DNA from: Methylophaga sp. UBA2689
GTDB lineage: Bacteria > Pseudomonadota > Gammaproteobacteria > Nitrosococcales > Methylophagaceae
Direction: 5' to 3'
NCBI GenBank assembly: GCA_002354555.1
Contig: DELT01000038.1
Span: 1 to 43,388 of the forward strand
DNA length: 43,388 nt
Under the pieces are notes generated by a model. That model had not been told where the DNA came from and searched no databases. It was given only the letters and a program-made list of their open reading frames with translations. Made by a program: the position numbers and the translations under genes. Shown here piece after piece: positions 1 to 9,021 of the stretch. Numbering within the stretch: position 1 is the stretch's first letter; each line of letters opens with the position of its first letter.

Positions 1-357
1 GAGTTTTTCCTGAAAAATGATGCTTTACATGACCCAATGGTTAATGAATACCATATCGCCACTTTTGGCTGGGCTACCGATGAACAGGTCCAACGCATGA
101 AAGCGTTGACCTTTGAAGTCAATCAGGTGTTGAAAAAACTGTTTGCCGATGCCGGGATGATTCTGGTGGATTACAAACTGGAATTTGGTGTGTTCAAAGA
201 CGAAGTCTATCTCGGTGATGAGTTCAGCCCGGATGGATGCCGTTTATGGGATGCTGAAACCCGTAAAAAACTCGATAAAGACCGCTTCCGTCAGGGATTG
301 GGTGGTGTTATCGAGGCCTACGAAGAAGTTGCTCAACGGATTGGTGTGCCTTTGTAG
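1..357 (+). CDS. purC: SAICAR synthase, C-terminal part (5' end outside window)
   Basis: This is the C-terminal half (about 118 residues) of phosphoribosylaminoimidazole-succinocarboxamide synthase. The enzyme joins aspartate to CAIR in the purine pathway, using ATP, in the cytoplasm. The frame is open from base 1 and ends at TAG 355-357. Recognisable family segments are the [10 protein letters not shown] strand, the [11 protein letters not shown] loop (acidic, nucleotide/Mg-binding side) and the RQGLGG helix near the C-terminus. The ending IGVPL fits the short bacterial form of about 237 residues, so the missing part should lie just upstream. The gene ends without an obvious terminator and is followed by repeat copy A. 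The other purine gene in the window, purL, is far away at 20974, so there is no purine operon here. Confidence 0.95.
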   Translation, partial: EFFLKNDALHDPMVNEYHIATFGWATDEQVQRMKALTFEVNQVLKKLFADAGMILVDYKLEFGVFKDEVYLGDEFSPDGCRLWDAETRKKLDKDRFRQGLGGVIEAYEEVAQRIGVPL

Positions 358-365
358 TTGATATA

Positions 366-657
366 ACCACAGAGGGACAGAGGTTTAAAAATATATCCGC
401 AGATTTCGCAGATGGGCGCAGATATTTAGAGAAAAATTTTAATTTAAGCCTTTGAACAAAAGACCAAGCCCTGTAAATCAAAACCGGGTTGAATAGTTAT
501 TTTCCGTAGGTTGGCGCTGAGTCTGCGAAGCCCAACATCTTGTTTATGTCGGGTTACGCTGCGATAACCCGACCTACATTATTTTTAATCTCTGTGCTCT
601 CTGTGTCTCTGTGGTTTGTATTCTTTTAAGCTGCACACATCTGCGTAATCTGTGGAT
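366..657. repeat. Nested inverted-repeat element, copy A
   Basis: This fills most of the 410-bp gap between purC and pglL. The left outer arm (ACCACAGAGGGACAGAGG, 366-383) is followed by the left inner arm starting ATCCGCAGAT (394-422). In the middle are a TAGGTTGG...CCCAAC fragment and a GTCGGGTTACGCTGCGATAACCCGAC palindrome (about 549-572). The right arms are CTCTGTG...CTCTGTGGT (590-615) and ATCTGCGTAATCTGTGGAT (639-657). Unlike copies B and C, the right outer arm comes before the right inner arm, so the nesting is broken. No coding frame is visible inside it. The rest of the gap (658-767) holds the leader of the next gene. Confidence 0.75.
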
Positions 658-767
658 AAAAATACAGCTGATATGAAATAGTCGTTGTTTCTATCCAACA
701 CGCCTTGCCACTCGATCAATCAGCCGACATAATCCTTTTTTGTTTATTCGCCAGAACAGGGAAGCTT

Positions 768-2477
768 ATGTCGCGCACTCTCTCAAAATACCCGTTATTG
801 CCGCAGCAGCCAATTGAATGGTTATTGGCATTACTCTACCTGGTATCTCCCTTTTATCTGGCCTCCAGTCTCGGTGGCACTGGATTTGATCTACCATTTA
901 ATATCACCGTCTGGGCGGCCGCTACGTTAGTTATTGCTTATTCAGTCTGGTATTTCTGTGGGCAGGATAAGCTGATTCTTCCAGCAAATTACAAAGGCCT
1001 GCTGGCATTACCAGTCGGGATCCTTCTGGCCGCTGCCCTAGCTGGGGTAAAAGACCCAATCACATGGTTATTTCGCATTACATATGTCATGGCGGGTGTG
1101 ATTTTTCTATTCGGGTTATTTCAATTTCGACTTAAAAACACTGACAAACTTTTACTTTTGCTCGCGGTTGCGACATTCCTTCATAGTCTCTTTGGCATGA
1201 TTCAACTTTTCCAGCCGCCAATTTTGGTGGACTGGATTCCGAAAACTAACACGCAAATAGCTACTGGAGTATTCCAGCAGGTAAATGTGATGGCGAGTTT
1301 TTTGGTGACTGGCATATTGATTTGTATTTATTTGTGTTTACGACCAATTTCCTATAAGCGGATTTATCTGAAAATTTTTTTATTGCTGACCATCGGTGTG
1401 GCTACGTGTGTAATGGTGTCGACTGGCTCAAGAATTGGACTTCTATCTGGAATATTCGGCTTATTGATGCTGCTGATTGGTTATCGAAATCAAGTCAGAA
1501 AAAATTGGAAAACGATTCTATCTATTCTGTTATTGATCATAGCTGCAAGCTGGTTAGCCAAAGAAGGCTTACATAAAACCTTGGATAAATCCTATCGATT
1601 GGTTGAAGCGCAATATTCTGATCAGCGTTTAAGTATTTATCGCATTTCTCTTAATGCTTTTTCTGAAGCTCCAATAAGTGGTCATGGCATCGGCAGTTTT
1701 CTTGAACAGTTTGGTTTAGCTTCATCAGAGTTTTACAAAAAGCATCCAAATGCAGATATGCCAACTTATATTGGGCATCCCCATAATGAGCTTTTGCAGT
1801 GGGCAATTGAAGGGGGCTTGCTGGCATTGGGAGGGATTGTAATTGCTGTAATCAGTGTACTTTGGTTTGCAATTAAATATAGGCAACAAAGGTTATTAGC
1901 CAATTTGGCCTTATTACTCCCGATTACCTTTCATACACAGGTAGAGCACCCTTTTTATATTTCATCATTTCACTGGTTTATTTGGTTAACGTTGCTTTTT
2001 GTATTACTTAATCATCACTTAGTCATTAGACAAAATTTGATCAGCTTGATGGCAAAAAAATCACTTCGTAGTTTGGTGGTTATTCTGCTTACAGTAACTT
2101 TGCTTTTTTTATGGCAAACATCACAAGCCCAACAACAAATGTATCAATTCATAAGACAATCGCAGCAAGCGCCTCAATTGGATAGCGCGTTAAATAATCT
2201 GTATTACAAAACGTATGCAGAGCAAATCGTCATGCGAACTCACTTACATGATGCAATCGGAAGAAATGACGCTGATAAATTGGTTCAGGTAGTGAATTGG
2301 TTCGAATCAGAACTGATTAAAAAACCTGAATTGAAAGTGTTTGAAGATATTATTAATGGCTATTTTGCTTTAGCACAGTCTGAACAACGCTGTCAGACGA
2401 TCGGTAAAAGTCTGCAATATTACCCAGCAAATAAAGTTTTACAGAATCTTCAACAAGATTGTTTAGCCATAAACTGA
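768..2477 (+). CDS. pglL: PglL/Wzy-type O-oligosaccharyltransferase, likely pilin glycosylase
   Basis: This is a 569-residue polytopic inner-membrane protein of the O-antigen ligase / PglL family. Such enzymes move a lipid-linked glycan onto Ser/Thr of a periplasmic protein. Roughly a dozen hydrophobic segments fill residues 15-430. The Wzy_C signature IGHPHNELLQWAIEGG (His337 and His339, in the large periplasmic loop) is present, and a mostly soluble C-terminal tail of about 110 residues resembles the PglL C-terminal region. I chose ATG 768 because AGGGAAG lies six bases upstream; a TTG at 705 would add residues that do not look like the family and has no ribosome site. The pilin gene follows 160 bp downstream, so that pilin is the obvious acceptor. 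Whether it glycosylates pilin or ligates O-antigen cannot be settled from sequence alone. Confidence 0.8.
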   Translation: MSRTLSKYPLLPQQPIEWLLALLYLVSPFYLASSLGGTGFDLPFNITVWAAATLVIAYSVWYFCGQDKLILPANYKGLLALPVGILLAAALAGVKDPITWLFRITYVMAGVIFLFGLFQFRLKNTDKLLLLLAVATFLHSLFGMIQLFQPPILVDWIPKTNTQIATGVFQQVNVMASFLVTGILICIYLCLRPISYKRIYLKIFLLLTIGVATCVMVSTGSRIGLLSGIFGLLMLLIGYRNQVRKNWKTILSILLLIIAASWLAKEGLHKTLDKSYRLVEAQYSDQRLSIYRISLNAFSEAPISGHGIGSFLEQFGLASSEFYKKHPNADMPTYIGHPHNELLQWAIEGGLLALGGIVIAVISVLWFAIKYRQQRLLANLALLLPITFHTQVEHPFYISSFHWFIWLTLLFVLLNHHLVIRQNLISLMAKKSLRSLVVILLTVTLLFLWQTSQAQQQMYQFIRQSQQAPQLDSALNNLYYKTYAEQIVMRTHLHDAIGRNDADKLVQVVNWFESELIKKPELKVFEDIINGYFALAQSEQRCQTIGKSLQYYPANKVLQNLQQDCLAIN

Positions 2478-2572
2478 CAAAAAATGTCACTAGTTGACGT
2501 AGGTTGACCTTTGTTAAACTTAAAAAGTAATGCACATATAGATAAGTTATTAATTTTAAAGTGAAATTTAAG

Positions 2573-2590
2573 TTGGCATAGAGGGTGCGT
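2573..2590 (+). promoter_or_regulatory. Sigma-54 (-24/-12) promoter of the pilin gene
   Basis: TTGGCATAGAGGGTGCGT has GG at 2575-2576 and GC at 2587-2588 with exactly ten bases between, the spacing required by sigma-54. The -24 half (TTGGCA) is a full match; the -12 half (GTGCGT) keeps the essential GC. Pilin genes in many gammaproteobacteria are driven by RpoN with PilS/PilR, so the placement about 50 bp before the pilin start is sensible. No PilR site was identified. Confidence 0.6.
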
Positions 2591-2639
2591 TATTAATTCC
2601 GAGCACAAAGCTTGTCGTCTATATAATGGAGATTGAAAG

Positions 2640-3074
2640 ATGAAAAAAACACAACAAGGTTTTACATTAATTGAGTTAATGATCGTTATCGCGATAATCG
2701 GTATTTTGGCGGCAATCGCTTTGCCTGCATACCAAACTTATACAGATAAAGCTAGATATACAGAAATTGTTATGGCTGCAACTAGCGTTAAATCTGCTGT
2801 TGAAGTATGTGCACAAGTAGAAGGTGGTTTTTCAAATTGTACCGCAGGATCCAATGGCGTACCTAATGATGTAACAACATCTCCATCTATTGCTAACACT
2901 ATTAACTGGGCTGTTGCAAGTAATACATCTGGAACTATCACGGTAACTCCTGATGCTAACGCACCGGGAAATATCTCCGCTGCAGATACTTACATTATGA
3001 CTGGTACATATGATACAAACTCTGGTGTTGTCACATGGGCTGGTGCATGTGCTAATAATCCTGCACTTTGCTAG
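2640..3074 (+). CDS. pilA: Type IV major pilin (prepilin)
   Basis: This 144-residue prepilin starts with a short leader of seven residues ending in Gly, then [20 protein letters not shown], the class IVa N-methylation and assembly helix. PilD should cut between Gly7 and Phe8, and Glu12 is the conserved Glu5 of mature pilin. Cys57/Cys67 and Cys137/Cys144 are two likely disulfide pairs; the last closes the C-terminal D-loop. The Ser/Thr-rich segment around residues 77-100 offers possible glycosylation sites for the upstream PglL-like enzyme. GGAG lies eight bases before ATG 2640. It has its own sigma-54-type promoter upstream and a strong terminator downstream, so it is probably monocistronic. 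Confidence 0.93.
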   Translation: MKKTQQGFTLIELMIVIAIIGILAAIALPAYQTYTDKARYTEIVMAATSVKSAVEVCAQVEGGFSNCTAGSNGVPNDVTTSPSIANTINWAVASNTSGTITVTPDANAPGNISAADTYIMTGTYDTNSGVVTWAGACANNPALC

Positions 3075-3090
3075 TTTTTAGCTAACATAA

Positions 3091-3120
3091 AAAAAGCCCC
3101 GATTCATCGGGGCTTTTTTT
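3091..3120 (+). terminator. Rho-independent terminator after the pilin gene
   Basis: A perfect 12-bp stem AAAAAGCCCCGA / TCGGGGCTTTTT closes a TTCA tetraloop at 3103-3106 and runs into a T tract. It lies 17 bases after the pilin stop codon. Confidence 0.93.
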
Positions 3121-3276
3121 TGTATCTGACTTATTAATTATCCTCTAGTAAATCTTTTCAACTCAACTGATCGCTAGGATTTAATTCTTTTTTAAACATT
3201 AATATCCAAAATCCTTTTTGACACTCACCAATAAATTGCTTTCAATTGCCCCATAAATTCTTAATTGGGGAATCCC

Positions 3277-3774
3277 GTGGAAAATCATCCAAAAATAATA
3301 ACCGTTGGCTGGCGAGAGTGGTTGAGCTTGCCTGAGTTGGGTATTCAACAAATCAAAGCCAAGGTGGATACTGGTGCTCGAACTTCCGCGATTCATGCCT
3401 TTTCGGTTGAGCCGATTGATAAGAACGGTGAGCTTTGGGTAAGATTCGGGGTGCATCCCAATCAACACGATACTGAGACGGAAATCTGGTGCGAAGCGCG
3501 AGTTAAGGACGAGCGAAACGTTACTGACTCAGGTGGTCACACAGAAAAACGTTATGTAATTGAGACGCCACTGAGCGTTGGCGGTCATAGCTGGCCGATT
3601 GAAATTACCCTGACCAATCGCGATACCATGTTGTTTCGAATGTTACTGGGACGTACTGCCATGACGACTGGTAATATATTGGTTAATCCGGCATTGTCCT
3701 ACCAAGCAAGCCCCGCATTCCACGACACTACCCAAGCGCCAAGAGATGAAGCGCTTGATGGAGAATCTGCATGA
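3277..3774 (+). CDS. RimB-like retropepsin-fold protein ("ATP-dependent zinc protease" family, PF05618)
   Basis: This 165-residue protein belongs to the family annotated as putative ATP-dependent zinc protease and predicted to have a retropepsin-like aspartyl fold. The hallmark is [15 protein letters not shown] near the N-terminus, where the DTGA motif is the aspartyl-protease-like signature. A second family block, LLGRTAM, lies near residue 126. I chose GTG 3277 because GGGGA ends five bases before it; the TTG at 3265 overlaps that ribosome site. Its stop overlaps the rimK start (ATGA at 3771-3774), so the two are translationally coupled. In Pseudomonas a homologous gene sits next to rimK in the rimABK operon. 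The rimA (EAL) partner is absent here. Confidence 0.8.
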   Translation: MENHPKIITVGWREWLSLPELGIQQIKAKVDTGARTSAIHAFSVEPIDKNGELWVRFGVHPNQHDTETEIWCEARVKDERNVTDSGGHTEKRYVIETPLSVGGHSWPIEITLTNRDTMLFRMLLGRTAMTTGNILVNPALSYQASPAFHDTTQAPRDEALDGESA

Positions 3775-4676
3775 AAATAGCCATTTTGTCCCGTAATTCG
3801 AAGCTGTATTCCACTCGCCGATTGGTTGAGGCAGCGGAGGCACGAGGTCACGAAGTGGATGTGCTGGATGTGCTGCGTTGTTATATGAATATCACTTCGA
3901 TGAAACCGGAAGTCCATTACAAGGGCGAGAATCTGACCGGTTATGATGCGGTGATTCCTCGGATCGGGGCTTCGGTGACCTTTTACGGAACTGCTGTACT
4001 GCGCCAGTTTGAAATGATGAATGTATATCCACTGAATGAGTCGGTGGCTATCAGTCGTTCGCGCGATAAACTTCGCGCTCTGCAGTTATTATCCCGCCGC
4101 GGAATTGGTCTACCAGTAACGGGCTTTGCACATCGTCCGGATGATGTTGATGATTTAATCAAGATGGTCGGTGGTGCGCCGCTGGTGATTAAATTATTGG
4201 AAGGTACCCAGGGCATCGGTGTGGTATTGGCAGAGACTGCTGGGGCCGCTGAGAGTGTTATCGAAGCCTTTATGGGTATGAAAGCCAATATCTTGGTACA
4301 AGAATTTATCAAAGAAGCCGGTGGTGCGGATATTCGCTGTTTTGTGGTCGGAGAGAAAGTGGTTGCCGCAATGAAACGCCAGGGTAAAGAGGGCGAGTTC
4401 CGATCTAACCTGCATCGTGGGGGCAGTGCCAATTTAATCCGCATTACACCGGCAGAGCGTGCTACCGCTGTCAGGGCAGCCAAAACGATGGGGCTGAATG
4501 TGTGTGGTGTGGATTTATTGCGTTCGAACCATGGACCAGTCGTGATGGAGGTTAATTCGTCGCCAGGGCTTGAAGGTATCGAATCAGCAACCGGTAAGGA
4601 TATTGCCAGTTTGATTATTGATTTTATTGAAAAGAACTCTGTTTCAGGAACCACTAAAACCAAAGGCCGTGGTTGA
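3771..4676 (+). CDS. rimK: RimK, ATP-grasp glutamate ligase acting on ribosomal protein S6
   Basis: This 301-residue protein is full length for RimK, which adds glutamates to the C-terminus of ribosomal protein S6 and can also make poly-glutamate. The N-terminal preATP-grasp domain (about 1-100) includes [18 protein letters not shown] and the [14 protein letters not shown] helix. The ATP-grasp core (about 105-290) shows [19 protein letters not shown] (ATP-binding loop), [19 protein letters not shown], the RSNLHRGG loop and the Mg-binding [15 protein letters not shown]. In Escherichia coli and Pseudomonas, RimK activity is reported to respond to cyclic-di-GMP; this is notable because two diguanylate cyclases lie in this window, but no link is shown by the sequence. 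It overlaps both neighbours. Confidence 0.93.
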   Translation: MKIAILSRNSKLYSTRRLVEAAEARGHEVDVLDVLRCYMNITSMKPEVHYKGENLTGYDAVIPRIGASVTFYGTAVLRQFEMMNVYPLNESVAISRSRDKLRALQLLSRRGIGLPVTGFAHRPDDVDDLIKMVGGAPLVIKLLEGTQGIGVVLAETAGAAESVIEAFMGMKANILVQEFIKEAGGADIRCFVVGEKVVAAMKRQGKEGEFRSNLHRGGSANLIRITPAERATAVRAAKTMGLNVCGVDLLRSNHGPVVMEVNSSPGLEGIESATGKDIASLIIDFIEKNSVSGTTKTKGRG

Positions 4677-5731
4677 TGCCTGACGAGTTGATTATTGCCG
4701 GGCAAAAAATTGGCCCCGGACAAAATAAAGTAGTTGATGTAGCTCTACCGGATTTGTATATGCATACCTCCTTGAGTATGCCGGTGCAGGTGATGCGTGG
4801 ACGACGTGACGGGCCTGTTTTATTTGTGTCCGGCGCGGTACATGGAGATGAAATCGTCGGTGTGGAAATAATTCGTCGGCTGGTTCGAAGTAAACGGCTT
4901 AAAAGCCTTAAAGGGACGTTGATAACCATCCCGGTGGTTAACGTATATGGTTTTATCAATCAAACACGTTATTTGCCAGACCGCCGAGATTTAAACCGCT
5001 GTTTCCCCGGTTCTGAAGAGGGTTCTCTGGCGGCGCGCCTCGCCAATCTTTTTATGAGCGAGGTGGTGAATAAGTGTACCCATGGCGTAGATTTACATAC
5101 TGCAGCCATTCACCGCGATAACCTGCCACAGATTCGTGCAGCGTTGGATAATCCTGCCGTTGAAGAAATGGCGAGAGCATTTAATGCCCCGGTTATTTTG
5201 AATTCAGGCTTGATTGAGGGATCTCTGCGTTATGCCTGTCAGCAGGCCAATGTGCCGGTTATCGTCTATGAAGCCGGTGAAGCATTACGTTTTAATGAAC
5301 TGGCGATTCGTGCTGGTGTCAGAGGCGTATTGGCAGTAATGCGTAAGCTGGGCATGTTGACTGAATCCCGTACTAAACATTTGAAACCGGTAGAACCATT
5401 TGTCGCGCGTTCAAGCAGTTGGGTGAGGGCACCGCAAAGCGGAATTTTCAGAATGCTGGTTCCTATGGGAGCCCACGTGACCAAAGGCGATATTCTGGGA
5501 ATGGTCGCGGCCCCATATGGTGATGAAAAATCGGAAACCAAAGTGGTCGCAATCTGTAGTGGCGTGATCATTGGCAGAACCAATATTCCTCTGGTCAATG
5601 AGGGTGAGGCGCTGTTCCATATTGCGCGTTTTAATCGCCCTGACGAAGTTGCGGACAGTGTGGAGGCGTTCAATACCAATCTGGATCCATCAACAGATAC
5701 CAGCGTTCCAGAAGAGCAACCAATTATCTAG
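4676..5731 (+). CDS. Succinylglutamate desuccinylase/aspartoacylase-family metallohydrolase
   Basis: This 351-residue M14-like zinc carboxypeptidase-fold protein is related to AstE and aspartoacylase. Zinc ligands are visible in SGAVHGDEIVGVE (His and Glu) and in VDLHTAAIHRDNLPQI (second His). The segment VIVYEAGEALRF should carry the catalytic Glu, and a C-terminal beta-barrel domain (about 240-330) includes RAPQSGIFRMLVPMGAHV, which looks like a biotinyl/lipoyl-like hairpin. ATG 4676 shares its A with the rimK stop (TGATG), so it is translationally coupled. It is not a real AstE, since no arginine succinyltransferase genes are near. The context suggests it cleaves an acyl- or glutamyl-peptide bond related to RimK activity; that is inference. 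Confidence 0.82.
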   Translation: MPDELIIAGQKIGPGQNKVVDVALPDLYMHTSLSMPVQVMRGRRDGPVLFVSGAVHGDEIVGVEIIRRLVRSKRLKSLKGTLITIPVVNVYGFINQTRYLPDRRDLNRCFPGSEEGSLAARLANLFMSEVVNKCTHGVDLHTAAIHRDNLPQIRAALDNPAVEEMARAFNAPVILNSGLIEGSLRYACQQANVPVIVYEAGEALRFNELAIRAGVRGVLAVMRKLGMLTESRTKHLKPVEPFVARSSSWVRAPQSGIFRMLVPMGAHVTKGDILGMVAAPYGDEKSETKVVAICSGVIIGRTNIPLVNEGEALFHIARFNRPDEVADSVEAFNTNLDPSTDTSVPEEQPII

Positions 5732-5840
5732 GCCTGCGATTCATCTCGTTACGTAGTAGTGCTGTCATAATATTTTTGCAATTTATCCGTAAAATAGTGA
5801 CAATCCCGCGATTTAACTGAAGCCAAAGGGGGTCATACTG

Positions 5841-7790
5841 ATGACACAAACCCATGCCAACCTTGATACACACTCACCTGATGTTGCCTCCGAAGAATGG
5901 AGTGCGCAACATAGCAGTAAGCTTTATGGTGTGCGTGATTGGGGGACGGATTATTTTGATATTTCCGCCGATGGCAATGCGGTCGTCAGTTTGCAATTTG
6001 GTGAAAAGACTATTCATGTTCCATTGATCGATATTGTTAATGGAATGAAAGAGCGTGGCCTGGATATGCCCGCTGTATTACGCATTGAAAACCTGCTGGA
6101 TTTGCGAATTACCCAACTGAACGAGGCTTTTGCCCGGGCGATTAAAACAGCTGGCTATAAAAATGACTATCGCGGCGTCTTCCCAATCAAGGTAAATCAG
6201 CAATGCCACGTTATTGAGGAAATTGCAGATTATGGTCGTCGTTATCATCATGGTCTGGAAGCGGGCAGTAAAGCCGAATTAATTATTGCTATTTCACAAC
6301 TACGTGACCATGACAGTCTGATTATCTGCAATGGTTATAAAGACGAAGAATTTATTGAACTGGGTTTATATGCCCGTCAAATGGGTATCAAGTGTTTCTT
6401 TGTGCTGGAAACCGCCACAGAATTAACCACTATTCTGGAGCGAAGCAAAGCATTGGGAATCGAACCGCTGATCGGTATGCGTATTCGTCTTGCTTCAACC
6501 GTTGAAGGTCACTGGAATGGTGATAGCGGGGATCGTTCGATATTCGGCTTGTCGACCAATGCTTTGCTGGAAGTGGTTGAACAGCTCAAAAAAGCCGATA
6601 TGTTGCATTGCCTGCAATTACTGCATAGCCATCTAGGTTCACAAATTCCCAATATCCGTAATATCCGTAGTGGTGTAATGGAAGCCTGCCGTTTTTACAC
6701 CGGCTTAATCGAAGAAGGCGCACCGATGGGGTATATGGATCTGGGTGGCGGTTTGGCAGTCGATTATGAAGGCGCTCGTTCTAACAGTACCCACAGTATG
6801 AACTACGGTCTGGACGAATATTGCTACAACATTATTGAAACCTTGCAGGAATGCCTGGATCCGCTGGATATCGAACATCCCGTCGTTATTACCGAATCTG
6901 GTCGGGCGTTGATTGCCTATTCCTCAATGCTGTTATTTAACGTATTGGAAGTCCGCGATCATAAGCCAGGTGCAATTCCGGAAATGGTTCCGGATGATAG
7001 CCCGGATATGCTGGTGAACCTCTATGCCGTTCTGAATAATGTAAAACTGCAGAACTTACAGGAATGTTACAACGATGCGATTTATTATCGTGATGAATTA
7101 CGTGAGTTATTCCATCATGGTCAGGCAACATTACGTGAACGGGCGTTAGCCGAGAATGTTTCATTGGCTATTCTGGAAAAAATCTCGGAATTACTGCCCC
7201 AGGCACGCCGGGTTTCAGCTGAACTGGAAAGTCTGCCGGAATTACTGTCTGACATTTATTATGGCAATTTCAGTCTGTTTCAATCATTACCGGATATCTG
7301 GGCGATTGATCAGATCTTTCCAATCATGCCGATTCATCGCTTGAATGAAAAACCGACTCGTGCAGCGGTTATCGCTGATATGACCTGTGACTGTGATGGC
7401 AAAATTGATTCGTTTTCCTATGAAGACGGAATTCGCAAAACATTACCATTACACCCGCTTATTGAGGGTGAGGAATATTATCTGAGCGTATTTCTGGTTG
7501 GAGCGTATCAGGAAACCCTTGGTGATTTGCATAACCTGTTTGGTGATACCAATGTGGTCAGTGTGCATATTAACGAGGATGGCAGTTTTGATTTTGTCCG
7601 TGAGTTTCATGGTGACAGTATTGCCGATGTACTCAGTTACGTTGAATACGATCCGAAAGTGATGCAGGAGCAATTCCGCAAACTGGCTGAACAAGCCGTT
7701 CGGGATGGCAAGATCTCGGTTCCAATGCGTCAACAAATGTTACGAGCCTTCAGCGATAGCATGAATGGCTACACCTTCTTTGAAAGATAA
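5841..7790 (+). CDS. speA: Biosynthetic arginine decarboxylase
   Basis: This 649-residue enzyme is the usual SpeA length. It is a fold-III (alanine-racemase-like) PLP enzyme that converts arginine to agmatine in the cytoplasm. Lys117 in VFPIKVNQQ is the PLP-binding lysine. The segments HSHLGSQIPN and DLGGGLAVDYEG (phosphate-binding glycine loop) and MTCDCDGKID (catalytic Cys-Asp region) follow in the right order. GGGGG lies ten bases before the start. A possible promoter TTGCAA-17-GACAAT lies at 5776-5804. It is the first gene of the polyamine operon and 24 bp separate it from the next gene. With speB further down, the arginine-agmatine-putrescine route is complete. Confidence 0.96.
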   Translation: MTQTHANLDTHSPDVASEEWSAQHSSKLYGVRDWGTDYFDISADGNAVVSLQFGEKTIHVPLIDIVNGMKERGLDMPAVLRIENLLDLRITQLNEAFARAIKTAGYKNDYRGVFPIKVNQQCHVIEEIADYGRRYHHGLEAGSKAELIIAISQLRDHDSLIICNGYKDEEFIELGLYARQMGIKCFFVLETATELTTILERSKALGIEPLIGMRIRLASTVEGHWNGDSGDRSIFGLSTNALLEVVEQLKKADMLHCLQLLHSHLGSQIPNIRNIRSGVMEACRFYTGLIEEGAPMGYMDLGGGLAVDYEGARSNSTHSMNYGLDEYCYNIIETLQECLDPLDIEHPVVITESGRALIAYSSMLLFNVLEVRDHKPGAIPEMVPDDSPDMLVNLYAVLNNVKLQNLQECYNDAIYYRDELRELFHHGQATLRERALAENVSLAILEKISELLPQARRVSAELESLPELLSDIYYGNFSLFQSLPDIWAIDQIFPIMPIHRLNEKPTRAAVIADMTCDCDGKIDSFSYEDGIRKTLPLHPLIEGEEYYLSVFLVGAYQETLGDLHNLFGDTNVVSVHINEDGSFDFVREFHGDSIADVLSYVEYDPKVMQEQFRKLAEQAVRDGKISVPMRQQMLRAFSDSMNGYTFFER

Positions 7791-7814
7791 CTGCAGATTT
7801 ATAAGGATTCAGCA

Positions 7815-9014
7815 ATGTCAAAAGTGATCATTATTGGTGCCGGTGGTGTTGGCGGTGTCGTTACGCATAAATGCGCCCAGTTACCGGAAATTTTCTCGGA
7901 AATTATTCTGGCCAGCCGTAATGAAGACAAATGCAAAGCCATAGCAGCGCAGCTGGATCGCCCAATCCGCACCGCTCAGGTCGATGCTGACAATGTGCCT
8001 GAGCTGACCGCTTTACTGGAAAAGGAAAAACCGGATCTGGTCATCAACGTAGCGTTGCCTTATCAGGATTTGCACATCATGGACGCCTGTCTGGCGGCTG
8101 GGGTCGACTATCTGGATACAGCTAACTACGAACCTTTGGATACCGCCAAGTTTGAATACAGCTGGCAGTGGGCTTATCGTGAAAAATTCGAAAATGCCGG
8201 TTTGATGGCATTGCTTGGTAGCGGCTTTGACCCAGGTGCAACCAATGTTTTCACCGCTTACCTTGCCAAACATTATTTCGATGATATTCATGAACTGGAT
8301 ATTATTGACGTCAATGGTGGTGATCACGGTTATCCATTTGCCACCAACTTCAATCCGGAAATCAATATCCGTGAAGTCACCGCAGAATGTCGTCACTGGG
8401 AAAATGGTGAGTTTGTCACTACACCGGCAATGTCGAAAAAAGCCAGTTTTACCTGTCCGGAAGAGGTTGGTAACTACAATATTTATCGTATGTACCATGA
8501 AGAGCTGGAATCACTGGTAGTGAATTTCCCGAGTTTAAAACGTGCTCAGTTTTGGATGAGTTTTGGTGAAAGCTATCTGAAACATCTGGAAGTGCTCGGC
8601 AATGTCGGCATGACCGGAATCGAGCCAATTGACTATAACGGTCAGCAAATCGTACCGATTCAGTTCTTAAAAGCATTATTACCAGATCCATCAACACTTG
8701 GGCCACGTACCAAAGGTAAAACCTGTATCGGTTGTGTGGTGAAGGGTGTTAAAGATGGTAAACAGAAAACTGTTTATCTCTACCAAATCAAAGACCATCA
8801 GGATTGTTACGCTGAAGTTCAGTCACAGGCGATTTCCTATACCACCGGTGTACCAGCCATGATTGGTGCCAAAATGATGCTGGAAGGCAAGTGGAAGAAA
8901 CCGGGAGTCTGGAACATCGAACAGTTTGACCCGGATCCATTTATGGAAGATATGAATAAATACGGATTGCCTTGGGAAGTGATTGAACTGGATGATTTCA
9001 ATCTCGACGATTGA
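7815..9014 (+). CDS. Carboxynorspermidine/carboxyspermidine dehydrogenase
   Basis: This 399-residue saccharopine-dehydrogenase-family enzyme starts with a Rossmann loop VIIIGAGGVGGVVTHKCAQ for NAD(P)H. In this family the carboxyspermidine dehydrogenase condenses putrescine (or diaminopropane) with aspartate semialdehyde and reduces the product. The blocks VINVALPYQDLHIMDACL, GVDYLDTANYEP and GSGFDPGATNVFTAYL are typical of that branch. The assignment rests mainly on context: it sits between speA and a carboxynorspermidine decarboxylase. AGGA is about 9 bases before the ATG. A repeat element (copy B) lies between it and nspC. A role in lysine metabolism (saccharopine) is the alternative but fits the neighbours poorly. 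Confidence 0.88.
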   Translation: MSKVIIIGAGGVGGVVTHKCAQLPEIFSEIILASRNEDKCKAIAAQLDRPIRTAQVDADNVPELTALLEKEKPDLVINVALPYQDLHIMDACLAAGVDYLDTANYEPLDTAKFEYSWQWAYREKFENAGLMALLGSGFDPGATNVFTAYLAKHYFDDIHELDIIDVNGGDHGYPFATNFNPEINIREVTAECRHWENGEFVTTPAMSKKASFTCPEEVGNYNIYRMYHEELESLVVNFPSLKRAQFWMSFGESYLKHLEVLGNVGMTGIEPIDYNGQQIVPIQFLKALLPDPSTLGPRTKGKTCIGCVVKGVKDGKQKTVYLYQIKDHQDCYAEVQSQAISYTTGVPAMIGAKMMLEGKWKKPGVWNIEQFDPDPFMEDMNKYGLPWEVIELDDFNLDD

Positions 9015-9021
9015 TTCATTT

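Noticed and set aside
394-422. Short CGCAGAT-type tandem units that could be mistaken for a CRISPR array
   Set aside because: The units are only 7-10 bases, have no spacers of regular size, and are the inner arm of the nested repeat element.
705-767. TTG start that would extend the PglL-like protein by 21 residues
   Set aside because: No ribosome site; ATG 768 has AGGGAAG at a good distance and gives a normal N-terminus.
3983-4723. 246-codon open frame on the minus strand
   Set aside because: It lies antisense to rimK, which has all its family motifs. The reverse frame has low-complexity composition and no recognisable domain.
8013-8498. 161-codon open frame on the minus strand
   Set aside because: It is antisense to the carboxyspermidine dehydrogenase gene and has no family features or ribosome site.
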